Positions 44,922 to 53,540 of a stretch of 61,022 nucleotides of DNA are shown here, piece after piece; the stretch's first letter is position 1; every line of letters starts with the position of its first letter. Location: the NCBI GenBank assembly GCA_038116745.1, contig JAYODW010000033.1, positions 1 to 61,022 of the forward strand, in the 5' to 3' direction. Made by a program: the position numbers and the translations under genes. The DNA comes from JAYODW01 sp038116745 (GTDB taxonomy: Bacteria; Pseudomonadota; Gammaproteobacteria; Ga0077536). Under the pieces are notes generated by a model. That model did not search any database, was not told where the DNA came from, and was given only the letters and a program-made list of their open reading frames with translations.

Positions 44922-45719
44922 ATGCCACACGTCAACCGCGCAGGGGTCAACGTCTACTACGAAAGCTTCGGCTCCGGCCTGCCGCTCGTATTTCTGCATC
45001 CCTGGACCACCAATCGTTTCATCTGGGCTTTTCAGATCATGGAGTTCGCCCGTGACCACCGGTGCATCGCCGTAGACCACCGCGGACACGGGCAGTCAGA
45101 TAAACCCGACAGCGGTTATGCCCTCACCGAGATGGCCGACGATGTGGTGGCTATCCTGGACGACGCCGGCGTGGACAAAGCCATCCTGATCGGCAACTCC
45201 ATCGGCGGCATGATTGCCATGCAGACCAGTCTTTCGGCGCCCGAGCGGGTGCTGGGTAACCTGATCCTGTCCAGCGGCACTAACATCGGCGCCAACGCAC
45301 CACCGGAGATGGCGGAAGCCATGCAGAGCGACTGGCGCGGCATGTTCAGCGGGCTGCTGGACGCGGCCGTCTCCCAGCGTTCGAAAGCCGACCGGCCGGA
45401 GATCGGCACCTTCATGGAGGCCTGCTTCCGGGTTGAAAACAACTTCAACGAGAAGGTTTTCTTCGCCAGCGTCGCAGATCCGGGCGGCGTCTTTGCCTGG
45501 AATATCTCGGACCAGCTCAAGGACATTTCGCAGCCGACCCTGGTCATCGCAGGCGAGGAAGACGGCGCCACCAGCGTCGAGCAGAACCAGTTCATCGCAG
45601 ACAACATCCCGAACGCAGAGATCAAGATCTATCCCGAAGTCGGCCATTTCTGTCAGCTCGAGCAGCCACTCAGCTTCAACAGCGACCTGCGCGGATTCAT
45701 TGCCCGCGTTACCGGCTGA
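44922..45719 (+). CDS. Alpha/beta hydrolase
   Basis: 265 residues. It has FLHPWTTNRFIW (oxyanion region), DHRGHGQSDKP, the nucleophile Ser93 in GNSIGG, LVIAGEEDGAT (acid) and the His in EVGHFCQLEQP. The build resembles 3-oxoadipate enol-lactonase and related esterases. ATG at 44922 has GAGGAG 6-7 bases upstream; the frame extends upstream but without the family N-terminus. The pairing with the VOC gene suggests a small catabolic unit. Confidence 0.9.
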   Translation: MPHVNRAGVNVYYESFGSGLPLVFLHPWTTNRFIWAFQIMEFARDHRCIAVDHRGHGQSDKPDSGYALTEMADDVVAILDDAGVDKAILIGNSIGGMIAMQTSLSAPERVLGNLILSSGTNIGANAPPEMAEAMQSDWRGMFSGLLDAAVSQRSKADRPEIGTFMEACFRVENNFNEKVFFASVADPGGVFAWNISDQLKDISQPTLVIAGEEDGATSVEQNQFIADNIPNAEIKIYPEVGHFCQLEQPLSFNSDLRGFIARVTG

Positions 45720-45831
45720 TGCGATCACCTGCCGGCCGCCGGAGTACACGCGGCCGGCAGATTGACCGTGTGCTGAACGTGTCTGCGGGCCGCTGCGGCG
45801 GCCCTGACCATTCGACCCGGGACGACACTCC

Positions 45832-46632
45832 GTGAGCACCGACGACCCGACCCCATCCCGACGCCCCGCGCTGCGCGAGCGGATTAATTTTCTCTATCAC
45901 GGTACCGACCAGCGGGCTGTGCTGTTCCGCTGGGGTCTGCTGCTGTTCGATCTGCTGTGTATCGTCTACTTCATTGCCGCATCGTTTCTGCATCATCTCG
46001 ACGATTTTCATATCGTTGAGGAGGCGATCGGATTCATCTACCTGGCGGAATTCTGCGCGCGCCTCTACGTCCAGCGACAGCGCCTGCGGTTCGTTTTTGA
46101 ACTGGCCAGCATCGCCGACCTCATCGTCATCGGTTCCCTGCTTGCCCCCAGCTTTGCCGAGAATTTTCTGTTCCTGCGCGTGATCCGCGCGCTGCGCCTG
46201 ATCCGGTCCTACCACGTCATCAAGGAGCTACGCGAACTATCGCCTTTCGTGCGGCTGCACGAGGACATCCTGTTCAGCGTCGTGAATCTGGTCGTCTTCA
46301 TTTTCGTCATGACCGCACTCGTCTACGTGGCGCAGAGCGGCCGCAATCCAGCGGTGGTGAACTATGTCGATGCCCTGTATTTCACCGTCACCGCGCTGAC
46401 CACTACCGGCTTCGGTGACATCACGCTCGTCGGCACAAGCGGACGTATTCTCTCGGTGCTGATCATGATCTTCGGCATCTCGCTTTTTCTGCGCCTGATC
46501 CAGACGGTATTCCGCCCGGAAAAGGTCCGCTTCGAGTGCCAGACCTGCGGACTGGTACGTCACGACAACGACGCCGTGCACTGCAAACACTGTGGTGCGG
46601 TGCTGCACATACCTACAGAGGGCAACGCATGA
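45832..46632 (+). CDS. Voltage-gated-type K+ channel with C-terminal zinc ribbon
   Basis: 266 residues. Six membrane segments are expected, including an S4-like helix with regularly spaced Arg (FLRVIRALRLIRSY, ~113-126). The pore loop carries the selectivity filter TTTGFGD (~190-196). After the last helix, a short cytoplasmic tail holds CQTC (236-239) and CKHC (250-253), a zinc-ribbon pattern. GFGD rather than GYGD is an accepted potassium filter variant. The GTG start has no strong ribosome-binding site. The stop overlaps the LLM oxidoreductase start (ATGA). Confidence 0.88.
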   Translation: MSTDDPTPSRRPALRERINFLYHGTDQRAVLFRWGLLLFDLLCIVYFIAASFLHHLDDFHIVEEAIGFIYLAEFCARLYVQRQRLRFVFELASIADLIVIGSLLAPSFAENFLFLRVIRALRLIRSYHVIKELRELSPFVRLHEDILFSVVNLVVFIFVMTALVYVAQSGRNPAVVNYVDALYFTVTALTTTGFGDITLVGTSGRILSVLIMIFGISLFLRLIQTVFRPEKVRFECQTCGLVRHDNDAVHCKHCGAVLHIPTEGNA

Positions 46633-47507
46633 AACTCGGTCTTTTCGGCATCAATATGGGCCCGCTGGCCACCCCCGACGCGGGTCTGCGGGTGGCTCAG
46701 GCGGCGGAGGCAGCCGGTTTTGAATCGCTGTGGGCAGGCGAGCACGTCGTCCTGCCGGTCCCGCAGCAGCCGCCCTCGCCGCTGCCCCCGGAATACCCCA
46801 TGCTCGATCCGGCGATCAGCTTTGCCTGGCTGGCGGCGCACACGCGTCACGTTCGTCTCGGCACGGGCATCATCATTCTGCCGCAGCGCAATCCCCTGGT
46901 GCTGGCTAAAGAGCTGGCCTCGCTTGACGTTCTGTCTCAGGGTCGCCTCATCTTCGGCGTCGGGATCGGTTATCTCAAACCTGAATTCGACGCCCTCGGG
47001 ATCCCCTTCAAACACAAGGCCGAGCGTACGCTTGAGTATCTTGAGGCGATGCGCGCGATATGGACTGATCCCGAGCCGGCCTACACCGGCCGCTTCACCT
47101 CGTTTTCGAATGTCCGCGCCGAGCCTCGCCCTGTGCAACCAGGCGGACCACCGGTGGTCTTCGGTGGCCACGTTCCCGGGGCCTTTGAACGCAGCGTGAC
47201 GCATGCCCAGGGCTGGTACGGCTTCGGTCTGACCGAGGATTCAACCCGGGATTGTCTGCACGGCCTGCAGGACGCAGCGCAGCGCTGTGAACGCCCCGAG
47301 GCGTTAGGCACGCTTGAGATAAGCGTCACCCCCTTCGGCAACGTGGATCTTGATCTTGTCCGCCGCTACGCCGACCTGGGCGTGGACCGCCTCGTCGTGC
47401 TGTTTCCCAATGACAACCCGAAAACGCTCTTCTCACTCAGCGTGAAGGAGACTGCCATCACGGATTACGTCAAACGCCTCGGCGATGAGGTGATTGCGCG
47501 ACTCTAA
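46629..47507 (+). CDS. LLM-class F420-dependent oxidoreductase-like protein
   Basis: 292 residues of the bacterial luciferase-like TIM-barrel family. It opens MKLGLFGINMGPL, then has AEAAGFESLWAGEHVVLP, TRHVRLGTGIIILPQRNPLVLAKELASLDVLSQGRLIFGVGIGY and VVFGGHVPGAFER. Members use F420 or FMN. ATG at 46629 overlaps the channel stop, and sequence upstream in this frame is not family-like. Substrate is unknown. A second member of the family is at 54373-55242. Confidence 0.9.
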   Translation: MKLGLFGINMGPLATPDAGLRVAQAAEAAGFESLWAGEHVVLPVPQQPPSPLPPEYPMLDPAISFAWLAAHTRHVRLGTGIIILPQRNPLVLAKELASLDVLSQGRLIFGVGIGYLKPEFDALGIPFKHKAERTLEYLEAMRAIWTDPEPAYTGRFTSFSNVRAEPRPVQPGGPPVVFGGHVPGAFERSVTHAQGWYGFGLTEDSTRDCLHGLQDAAQRCERPEALGTLEISVTPFGNVDLDLVRRYADLGVDRLVVLFPNDNPKTLFSLSVKETAITDYVKRLGDEVIARL

Positions 47508-47573
47508 CGGCAGCGCCTCGGTCGTTGGAACGTTTTAATGTGACCCGCGCCTCAGTTCTGAACACATCTGGTT

Positions 47574-47593
47574 GCGTCACCGGGGGGTGACGC
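47574..47593. promoter_or_regulatory. Perfect 8-bp inverted repeat before the CigR-like gene
   Basis: GCGTCACC-GGGG-GGTGACGC. It lies 67 bases after the LLM stop and 41 bases before ATG 47635. No T-run follows, so it may be an operator or part of the leader rather than a terminator. Confidence 0.45.
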
Positions 47594-47634
47594 GCATGGT
47601 GTCCAGCATGTCCATCAGACAGGAGAAACGCCCC

Positions 47635-48168
47635 ATGCACCCACCCAGCAAAGCACTGCTCTGCCTGCTTGCCCTGCTGACGCTGAGTCTGGGTTCGCCC
47701 ACGCTGCAGCCTTTCTCGTCCGCTCATGCGAAGCAGGATGGCGCCGCGAAGGGTAAAGACAAAGGTCAGGCGCAGCGCAACAAAAGCAAGGACGAACAGG
47801 GCCAATCGGGCAAACCGCACGCCGCAACCGAGAATGGTTCACGCGCAAACCGGAACTGGAACACAGACTGGGATGTCGGCGACTTCCTGGCTGCCGGCTT
47901 CACCGGCGCCGTGCTGCAACAGCTGATCGGTGGCCAGACCCAGCTGCTGAACACCGGCGCCAAACCGCTGCCACCCGGGATCCAGAAACGCCTGGCAAGC
48001 GGCAAACCCCTGCCACCGGGGATCGCGGCGCGCCCTGCAGGGGACAGCCTGCGCCAGGTGCTGCCACGCGTCGAGGGCCACAGTTGGGAGGAGGTCGGCG
48101 TTGACCTGGTGCTGGTCGAGACCGGCACCCAGATTGTCCGCCAGGTCCTCAGGGACGTGCTGCGCTGA
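47635..48168 (+). CDS. CigR-like envelope protein
   Basis: 177 residues. The N-terminal signal (ALLCLLALLTLSLGSPTLQPFSSAHA) is followed by a Lys/Gln/Gly-rich stretch. A conserved C-terminal part contains two tandem LPPGI motifs (KPLPPGIQKRLASG, KPLPPGIAARPAG) and a VDLVLVETGTQIVRQVLRDVL end. This resembles the CigR/RcnB-type proteins, periplasmic or membrane proteins of unclear mechanism. ATG at 47635 has AGGAGA 8 bases upstream. It converges with a His-rich envelope gene across a hairpin. Confidence 0.72.
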   Translation: MHPPSKALLCLLALLTLSLGSPTLQPFSSAHAKQDGAAKGKDKGQAQRNKSKDEQGQSGKPHAATENGSRANRNWNTDWDVGDFLAAGFTGAVLQQLIGGQTQLLNTGAKPLPPGIQKRLASGKPLPPGIAARPAGDSLRQVLPRVEGHSWEEVGVDLVLVETGTQIVRQVLRDVLR

Positions 48169-48204
48169 TTTCCCGACGAAAAGCCGACGCCTTCAGAAAG
48201 TTTT

Positions 48205-48244
48205 CCCGACCCCCGCGCACCGGCACAGGTGCGCGAGAGTCGGG
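48205..48244. terminator. Terminator-like hairpin between convergent genes
   Basis: Outer stem CCCGAC/GTCGGG and inner stem CGCGCACC/GGTGCGCG with a six-base loop. It lies between the CigR-like stop (48168) and the glycine-zipper stop (48266) and has a TTTT run only on its left side. A bidirectional role is likely. Confidence 0.6.
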
Positions 48245-48265
48245 CCGGTATTCAGCTACCCCTGC

Positions 48266-48841
48266 TCAGTAGCGGGCGTAGCTGCGGTCGATACTGCTGC
48301 CAATTGAGTATCCGAGCACGGCACCGGCGGCAGTGGCCGCCAGCTGGCCGGCACCATGGCCAATCTGCGAGCCAATCAGGCCGCCTACCGCGCCACCCAC
48401 CGCCGCTGTCAGTCCGGGCCCGGTGCTGGTGGTCCCGACGTAGCTGCCCGAGCTCATCCGGTAAGGCCGGGCGTACGGGCTGCCGTAGGACGGCAGCACG
48501 TAGACCGGTCGCGGCGTGACCACGTAGGGCGCCATCCCGAAACCGAAATAGAAGCTGTTGTAGCGCGATCCATGACCATAATCCCGACGGTGGTGATGAC
48601 CGTGGTGGTGACCGTTGGATGCATATCCCCGGTGGTGACGATAGCCACGGTCGCCGTGTGCATGGCGGCGTCCGTGATCCCGACGGTCATATCCGCGCTG
48701 GCGACTGACTTCATGGTGCCCGCGACCTGCGTCGTATCCGCGTCCGCGACGCTCGCTGTCTGCGGCCGCATCCGTGGCGGCAACCGCGGCGAGGAGCGCA
48801 ACGCTCAGGATCAGACCTCGTGTTTGATGGATTCTCTGCAT
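48266..48841 (-). CDS. His-rich glycine-zipper envelope protein
   Basis: 191 residues. A signal peptide (GLILSVALLAAVAATDAAA) is followed by a His/Arg/Gly/Tyr-rich region (many HH and RHH clusters, ~30-95), then a Pro/Tyr/Ser segment. The C-terminal glycine zipper is GLTAAVGGAVGGLIGSQIGHGAGQLAATAAGAVLG, with the spacing of 2TM outer-membrane-associated domains. The His region could bind metal. ATG at 48841 has GAGG 8 bases upstream; the GTG three codons earlier overlaps that site. No specific function is known. Confidence 0.82.
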   Translation of the reverse strand: MQRIHQTRGLILSVALLAAVAATDAAADSERRGRGYDAGRGHHEVSRQRGYDRRDHGRRHAHGDRGYRHHRGYASNGHHHGHHHRRDYGHGSRYNSFYFGFGMAPYVVTPRPVYVLPSYGSPYARPYRMSSGSYVGTTSTGPGLTAAVGGAVGGLIGSQIGHGAGQLAATAAGAVLGYSIGSSIDRSYARY

Positions 48842-48949
48842 GGCATTCACCTCACTGAAAGAGCCTTGTTTGCAGGCTCCTCGGCTTCAGCCCCTGAGCC
48901 TGCGAGCACAGACTAAGCAAGCAGAGGTGAACGCAGGCTGAACGGGATT

Positions 48950-49498
48950 TCAGCTGCCGCTGTGCAAGCGCATGAGGTTGTCGACGTGGTAGGCCGGGAT
49001 CACCACGACGCGACGCTCTGGTTCGATGAGCACGTATTGCCCGAAGCCGTCCGGGGTACGCGTGCCGAGCACAAGACGCAGCACGCTGCCGTCTGCATTT
49101 TCAATGGTGATCCGATCGGGCGCCTCGTTCAGCCCGTAAAGGCTGAGCTGGCGGTCATCGATCTCGAGAAAGCGATCAATCCGCGCCACCGCGAACATAG
49201 CCAGACGCTCGCTGATAAACGCACTGTCGCTCTCAGCAAGCGCATTACCGCCGCTCGGGTCTGCACTATCGCCATAGCGCCATCCTGCGCGGCCGCGGAC
49301 GACTTCTCGGCTGCCTGCAGCGCGCGCCAGCGTTATTTTGACGACCGGCTCCAGCCCCGACCTGAGCAGCAGATCTTCTCTGGCCATCGCGTCTGACTGG
49401 GCGGGCATGGTCGGCGCTCGCGCGGCCCACCACTCCTCAATGCCAAGCGCCAGACCGGCCAGCAGGATCACGGTCCACAGCCAGGTCTCGCGTCTCAT
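48950..49498 (-). CDS. DUF4340 membrane-anchored protein of the Gld-type operon
   Basis: 182 residues. An N-terminal anchor (LWTVILLAGLALGIEEWW) is followed by a DUF4340-like periplasmic part with DRFLEIDDRQLSLYGLNEAPDRI (the LxxYGL motif), LVLGTRTPDGFGQYV and VVVIPAYHVDNLM. ATG 49498 overlaps the stop of the upstream Gld-type gene (ATGA). It is the last gene of the four-gene ABC operon and is normally found with GldG-like proteins. Its role is unknown. Confidence 0.85.
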   Translation of the reverse strand: MRRETWLWTVILLAGLALGIEEWWAARAPTMPAQSDAMAREDLLLRSGLEPVVKITLARAAGSREVVRGRAGWRYGDSADPSGGNALAESDSAFISERLAMFAVARIDRFLEIDDRQLSLYGLNEAPDRITIENADGSVLRLVLGTRTPDGFGQYVLIEPERRVVVIPAYHVDNLMRLHSGS

Positions 49499-50850
49499 AC
49501 GCGCCGCCAGTGTTGCCACAGCCCCAGCGCCAGCATCAGCAGTGGCCCCAACACGCAGGTCAGCAGGAAGATCAGGCGCAGTTCGCCGTTCGTCAGGCGC
49601 ATCTCCGCAAGCTGGTAATCGCGCGGCGTGATGTCGATCAGGTTCTGATGATCGGCCAGTTCGCTGATCGCATTCAGAAAAAGCTGCCCGTTGCCGAGCG
49701 TGCTGAAAAACGAGTTCGAGGCAAAATCACCGTCGCCGGCCACGATCAGACGCAGCGGATGCTGCACGCTGCTGGCCAGCAGCATTAAAGTCCACGGCCC
49801 GGTCCCGCCCTCACCATCCGCCAGCCCTGCGGTGCGACTCGACTCCACCAGCGGCACGATGACCATGTCGTCCGGCACGCCCCCCGCGCGCGGGCTGAGC
49901 GCCGCCGCACCGGGAAAGAAGGACAGGGGTACGTGCCGAGTCACCCGATGCCTTGGATAGTCACTCACCGCCGGAGTGGCAGGGTCAGTCCAGTAATGCT
50001 GCTCCGGATCGAGGACCCGCGCTGTGGAAAGCGTGATCCCGTACCGCGACAGAATGCTCTCAATCCCCGTGAGAATCCCCGGCTCCAGCAGCAGCAGGGC
50101 CGGCATTCCGCCCTCAATCGCCGCAGTCAGATGCTGCAGCTCGCCCTGGGTGAACGGATACTGCGGGCCGGCCACCACCACGACGGTGCATCCCGCGAGC
50201 GGCGACTCCCCCTGAAACATCAGTCTCTGCTCCACACGATAGCCGAGCACCTCCAGCGCATTACGCGCCTTGCCCATCCCGTGTCGCTCGTGCAGGGTCA
50301 GCGGCCGGCCGCCGCTCGAGTGGCTATGGCCATGATCGCCCTCTTCGAAATGATCGTGGCTCTGCAGACTGAACGGATTGCTTTCAACGTGCCCGTCGGT
50401 AAAGCAGATCCGCCCCACGGCGTCGCTAGACACCCGGATCAGAGCGTTGGTGAATTCAACCTCCCCCGGTGTGTTGACCACGACTCGGCGATTGCCGCTG
50501 CTGAAAATCGCCGTCCCCGCGAAGGCCACGTCGAACTCACGTGCCAGCGCCGGTTCGAGCGTCGGATCGTGGGACGAGACCGTCAGCAGTGGGGATTGCG
50601 CGGCATACTGATCGAGCAGGTAGCGGGCATCCTCCATCGCACGGCTGCGCATATCGTAGAAGTAGGTCACCGTCACAGGATCGCTCAGCTGCTGCAGCAC
50701 CCGGGCAGTCTCGGTGCTCAGTGAGTAGACGCCGCCGCTGGTCACATCCAGACGTGCCGGATGACGGATCACCCACGCGTTGACGGCAAGCAGAAAAACA
50801 CCCAGCGCAAAAAGCGGGTAGATGAGTCTGAAGAAGCGCTTTGTGCGCAC
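49495..50850 (-). CDS. GldG-like auxiliary subunit of ABC transporter
   Basis: 451 residues of the ABC-type uncharacterised transport system family. An N-terminal helix (LIYPLFALGVFLLAVNAWVI) is followed by a periplasmic region with LQQLSDPVTVTYFYD and GEVEFTNALIRVS, a His-rich loop (HDHFEEGDHGHSHSSG), VVVVAGPQYPFTQGEL and a C-terminal helix (LIFLLTCVLGPLLMLALGLW). It is required with GldA/GldF for gliding in Bacteroidetes; here its role is unknown. Start is GTG, three bases after the permease stop. Confidence 0.87.
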   Translation of the reverse strand: MRTKRFFRLIYPLFALGVFLLAVNAWVIRHPARLDVTSGGVYSLSTETARVLQQLSDPVTVTYFYDMRSRAMEDARYLLDQYAAQSPLLTVSSHDPTLEPALAREFDVAFAGTAIFSSGNRRVVVNTPGEVEFTNALIRVSSDAVGRICFTDGHVESNPFSLQSHDHFEEGDHGHSHSSGGRPLTLHERHGMGKARNALEVLGYRVEQRLMFQGESPLAGCTVVVVAGPQYPFTQGELQHLTAAIEGGMPALLLLEPGILTGIESILSRYGITLSTARVLDPEQHYWTDPATPAVSDYPRHRVTRHVPLSFFPGAAALSPRAGGVPDDMVIVPLVESSRTAGLADGEGGTGPWTLMLLASSVQHPLRLIVAGDGDFASNSFFSTLGNGQLFLNAISELADHQNLIDITPRDYQLAEMRLTNGELRLIFLLTCVLGPLLMLALGLWQHWRRV

Positions 50851-50853
50851 CGG

Positions 50854-51564
50854 TCAGGCCCGGGCCGCGCGCAACGCCTGGGTCGCCGTCAGCAGCCCGA
50901 AGGCGACGACGCTCAGAAAGTAGATGACCGCCCCGATCGGGATCACGCCGCGGATAAGGTCGAGATACTGGGCGGAAAACGAGAGATGCTGCAGCCACTG
51001 ATTCACCTCAGCCGGCAGATTCAGCGCGATGCCGTAGTCGGCGAACCACAGGAACAGCAGCACGGCCCAGGTCAGAACAGCGGCCACGATCTGGTTCGCA
51101 GCCCAGCTAGAGACCGCGAGCCCGACGGCGCCGAAAGCAGCGGCGAGCAGGAACACGCCCACGTACCCTCCGATGATCGGACCGAAATCAGGGGCGCCGA
51201 ACCAGGCGAGCGGAAACAGGGCCACAGCGCTGCCAGCAAGCATGATCGTGAGCACGATCAGCAACGCGACATACTTGGACAGGACCAGCACGCCCTCTGC
51301 AAACGGCAGGGTGAGCAGCAGCTCGAGCGTATGCAGCTGCCGCTCTTCAGCGAACGTACGCATCGACAGCAACGGCATCATGAGCAGGAAAAGCAGGCTC
51401 ATGTTGTGAAACGCCGTCACCATGTCCATGGCCGAAACAAAAAGAACATTGAAACTGAAGAAAAATCCGCTGGTCGCCCAGAAGGCTGCGATCACAACGC
51501 AGGCGATCGGCGTCGCGAAATAGTGTTCAAGCTCTCGCCGCAGCAGACAGGTGAACCCATTCAT
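50854..51564 (-). CDS. ABC-2 type permease (GldF-like)
   Basis: 236 residues, six hydrophobic segments, typical ABC-2 permease. It begins MNGFTCLLRRELEHYFATPIACVVIAAFW, and TFAEERQLHTLELLLTLPFAEGVLVLSKYVA is the conserved cytoplasmic coupling region. It carries the membrane channel of the exporter. ATG overlaps the ATPase stop by four bases. Confidence 0.9.
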   Translation of the reverse strand: MNGFTCLLRRELEHYFATPIACVVIAAFWATSGFFFSFNVLFVSAMDMVTAFHNMSLLFLLMMPLLSMRTFAEERQLHTLELLLTLPFAEGVLVLSKYVALLIVLTIMLAGSAVALFPLAWFGAPDFGPIIGGYVGVFLLAAAFGAVGLAVSSWAANQIVAAVLTWAVLLFLWFADYGIALNLPAEVNQWLQHLSFSAQYLDLIRGVIPIGAVIYFLSVVAFGLLTATQALRAARA

Positions 51565-52514
51565 TGGCGGGTCTGATCCTGGTCGCGACGCATCGCGGCT
51601 ACCAGTGCGCTCTCCAGATCGGCTTCGACCGGGGCAAACCGTTCCAGCGCCGTCACCTCAGTCAGGCGTCGGGCCAGCGCTGCCGGCGCGGTCGCGCTCG
51701 AGGTAAGGTCGAACACCAGCTGACTGCGCGCGTCCGCACTCGCTTCGCGCGAAATGACAGCAATGGCGGGGTCCAGCGCGCTGACGGCCTCTAGCACGCG
51801 CGTTTCGTCCGCCGCAGCTATCAGTGCCAGGCGGTGATTCGCGGCGCCCACCCCGCGCTCAAGCTCCACCAGACGCCCCTCGCGCAGGTACACCACCCGA
51901 CTGCACAGCGCCGAGATCTCCTGCACGATGTGGGTGGAAACGATTACCGCACGATGGGCACTGGCGCGGCGGATCATCTCGCGCGCCTCGAGAATCTGGA
52001 ACGGATCGAGCCCACTGGTCGGCTCATCGAGCAACAGCAGATCCGGCTCGCCGAGCAGCGCCTGCGCCAGACCAACACGCTGACGGAACCCTTTGGACAG
52101 ACGGCCAACCACGCGCGCGAGCACCGACTCCAGGTCGAACGCAGCAGCCGCCTCTGTTACTGCAGACCGAACCGCCGCTCCCCGCAGACCCCGAGCCCTG
52201 GCCACAAACACCAGCTGCTGTCTCACGGTCAGCGGGTCGTACAGCGGAATACGCTCGGGCAGATAGCCAATCCGCTGGCGCAGAGCGGTCGACTCAGGCG
52301 TCAGAGCCTGTTCGTTCAGGAAAACCTGGCCGCTGTCCGGCCATAGATACCCTGCAGCGAGGCGCAGGGTGGTGGTTTTGCCAGAGCCGTTCGGGCCCAG
52401 CAGCCCCACGATCTCACCGCGGGTCACGGTCAGGTTGAGGTCACTGAGAACACGATGCCGTCGGAAGCGCTTGTCGATCGCCTGGAGCTTAAGAACCGGC
52501 TCGGTATCCGTCAC
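51561..52514 (-). CDS. ABC transporter ATPase (GldA-like)
   Basis: 317 residues. It has Walker A GLLGPNGSGKTTT, the Q-loop region RIGYLPERIPLYDPL, signature LSKGFRQRVGLAQALL, Walker B LLLLDEPTSGLDP and switch STHIVQEI. A C-terminal domain of about 100 residues lies beyond the core, as in GldA-like and multidrug ATPases. Start is GTG. First gene of the operon ATPase-permease-GldG-like-DUF4340. The substrate is unknown. Confidence 0.93.
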   Translation of the reverse strand: MTDTEPVLKLQAIDKRFRRHRVLSDLNLTVTRGEIVGLLGPNGSGKTTTLRLAAGYLWPDSGQVFLNEQALTPESTALRQRIGYLPERIPLYDPLTVRQQLVFVARARGLRGAAVRSAVTEAAAAFDLESVLARVVGRLSKGFRQRVGLAQALLGEPDLLLLDEPTSGLDPFQILEAREMIRRASAHRAVIVSTHIVQEISALCSRVVYLREGRLVELERGVGAANHRLALIAAADETRVLEAVSALDPAIAVISREASADARSQLVFDLTSSATAPAALARRLTEVTALERFAPVEADLESALVAAMRRDQDQTRQ

Positions 52515-52607
52515 AGGCAGCGCACCGGCGCAGGCATCTCGAAGGCGTCAGATCGGAGGGAGCAGCCAGGGCGCGGAGCCGCACCCTGGCGAGGACCAGC
52601 CGTGCGG

Positions 52608-53477
52608 CTAGTCGTAGTAGCTGTCGTGTTTGTGCTCGTTGTACTGGTCAATGCCATGGGAGTACCACAACTGCCCCTGAGAGGCGTCACGCAGCATTTT
52701 CAGCCGGGTGATGGACTGCATCGACTCGTAGGTATTCCAGGTGATGCCGGGCACAACACCCGCTTCGTTATCCGGCGTGTACACCGCGTCCCCAGCGAGA
52801 AACACCGAGCCGGTGTTTTTCAGCTTCACCATCACGGACTGATGACCCTGCGTGTGCCCCTTGGTGTCGAGCACCATGAGTGAGCCATCGCCGAAGAGAT
52901 CAAAGTCTCCGGTCAGCTCCATGTACTTGAAGCCGCGCGCGTCGTCGTAGTCACCGAGGACGAACGCTGCCGCCTGGAATTTCTCGGGCCACCAGGCGGT
53001 TTTCATTTCCGCTTTCTGTACCACGTGGGTCGCATTGGGAAACATCTCCATGTTGCCCGCGTGGTCGAGGTGCATGTGCGAAAGGATGACATACTTCACA
53101 TCGTCAACTTTGTAACCGAACTTCTCCAGCCACTTGTCGATGACTTCTTCGCGTTTCTGGATCGGAAGAAACGCCGAGCAGAGCTTGCCCCAGTGGCTCT
53201 CGCACTGACCGTCGGACACCGCCACGTTATTGCCGGTGTCGTAGACCACCAGTCCTCGGGGATGATCGATGATGTACATTGCCACCGGCACCCGGATGAT
53301 CTTGCCCACGTCGCGCATGGCGGTCAGCCAGCCCTTGTCCATCTCCAGCACGCCACTGGAAACCTGGTACATCTTGATTGCGGGTTGCTCCGCCACGACG
53401 TTCACAGCTCCAAAGAGCAGGCCGAGCGATAACAGCACGGCCAAAGCGCAGCGCCGGTTCTTGAAGGTTCTAGTCAT
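52608..53477 (-). CDS. Metallo-beta-lactamase-fold hydrolase, lactonase-like, exported
   Basis: 289 residues. A signal peptide (ALAVLLSLGLLFGAVNVVAE) directs it to the periplasm. The metal motif HMHLDHAGN (~134-142) is the HxHxDH of AHL-lactonase-type enzymes, followed by DTKGHTQGHQSVM and LAGDAVYTPDN with the further His/Asp ligands. It resembles N-acyl homoserine lactonases, but other lactone or ester substrates are possible. ATG 53477 has GAGGAG 5-6 bases upstream. Confidence 0.9.
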   Translation of the reverse strand: MTRTFKNRRCALAVLLSLGLLFGAVNVVAEQPAIKMYQVSSGVLEMDKGWLTAMRDVGKIIRVPVAMYIIDHPRGLVVYDTGNNVAVSDGQCESHWGKLCSAFLPIQKREEVIDKWLEKFGYKVDDVKYVILSHMHLDHAGNMEMFPNATHVVQKAEMKTAWWPEKFQAAAFVLGDYDDARGFKYMELTGDFDLFGDGSLMVLDTKGHTQGHQSVMVKLKNTGSVFLAGDAVYTPDNEAGVVPGITWNTYESMQSITRLKMLRDASQGQLWYSHGIDQYNEHKHDSYYD

Positions 53478-53540
53478 AAAAGCTCCTCTGCTTGGATCCA
53501 TCCCGCGCCCCGTGGGCGGCGCATTGTAGCGCTCCGTGAT

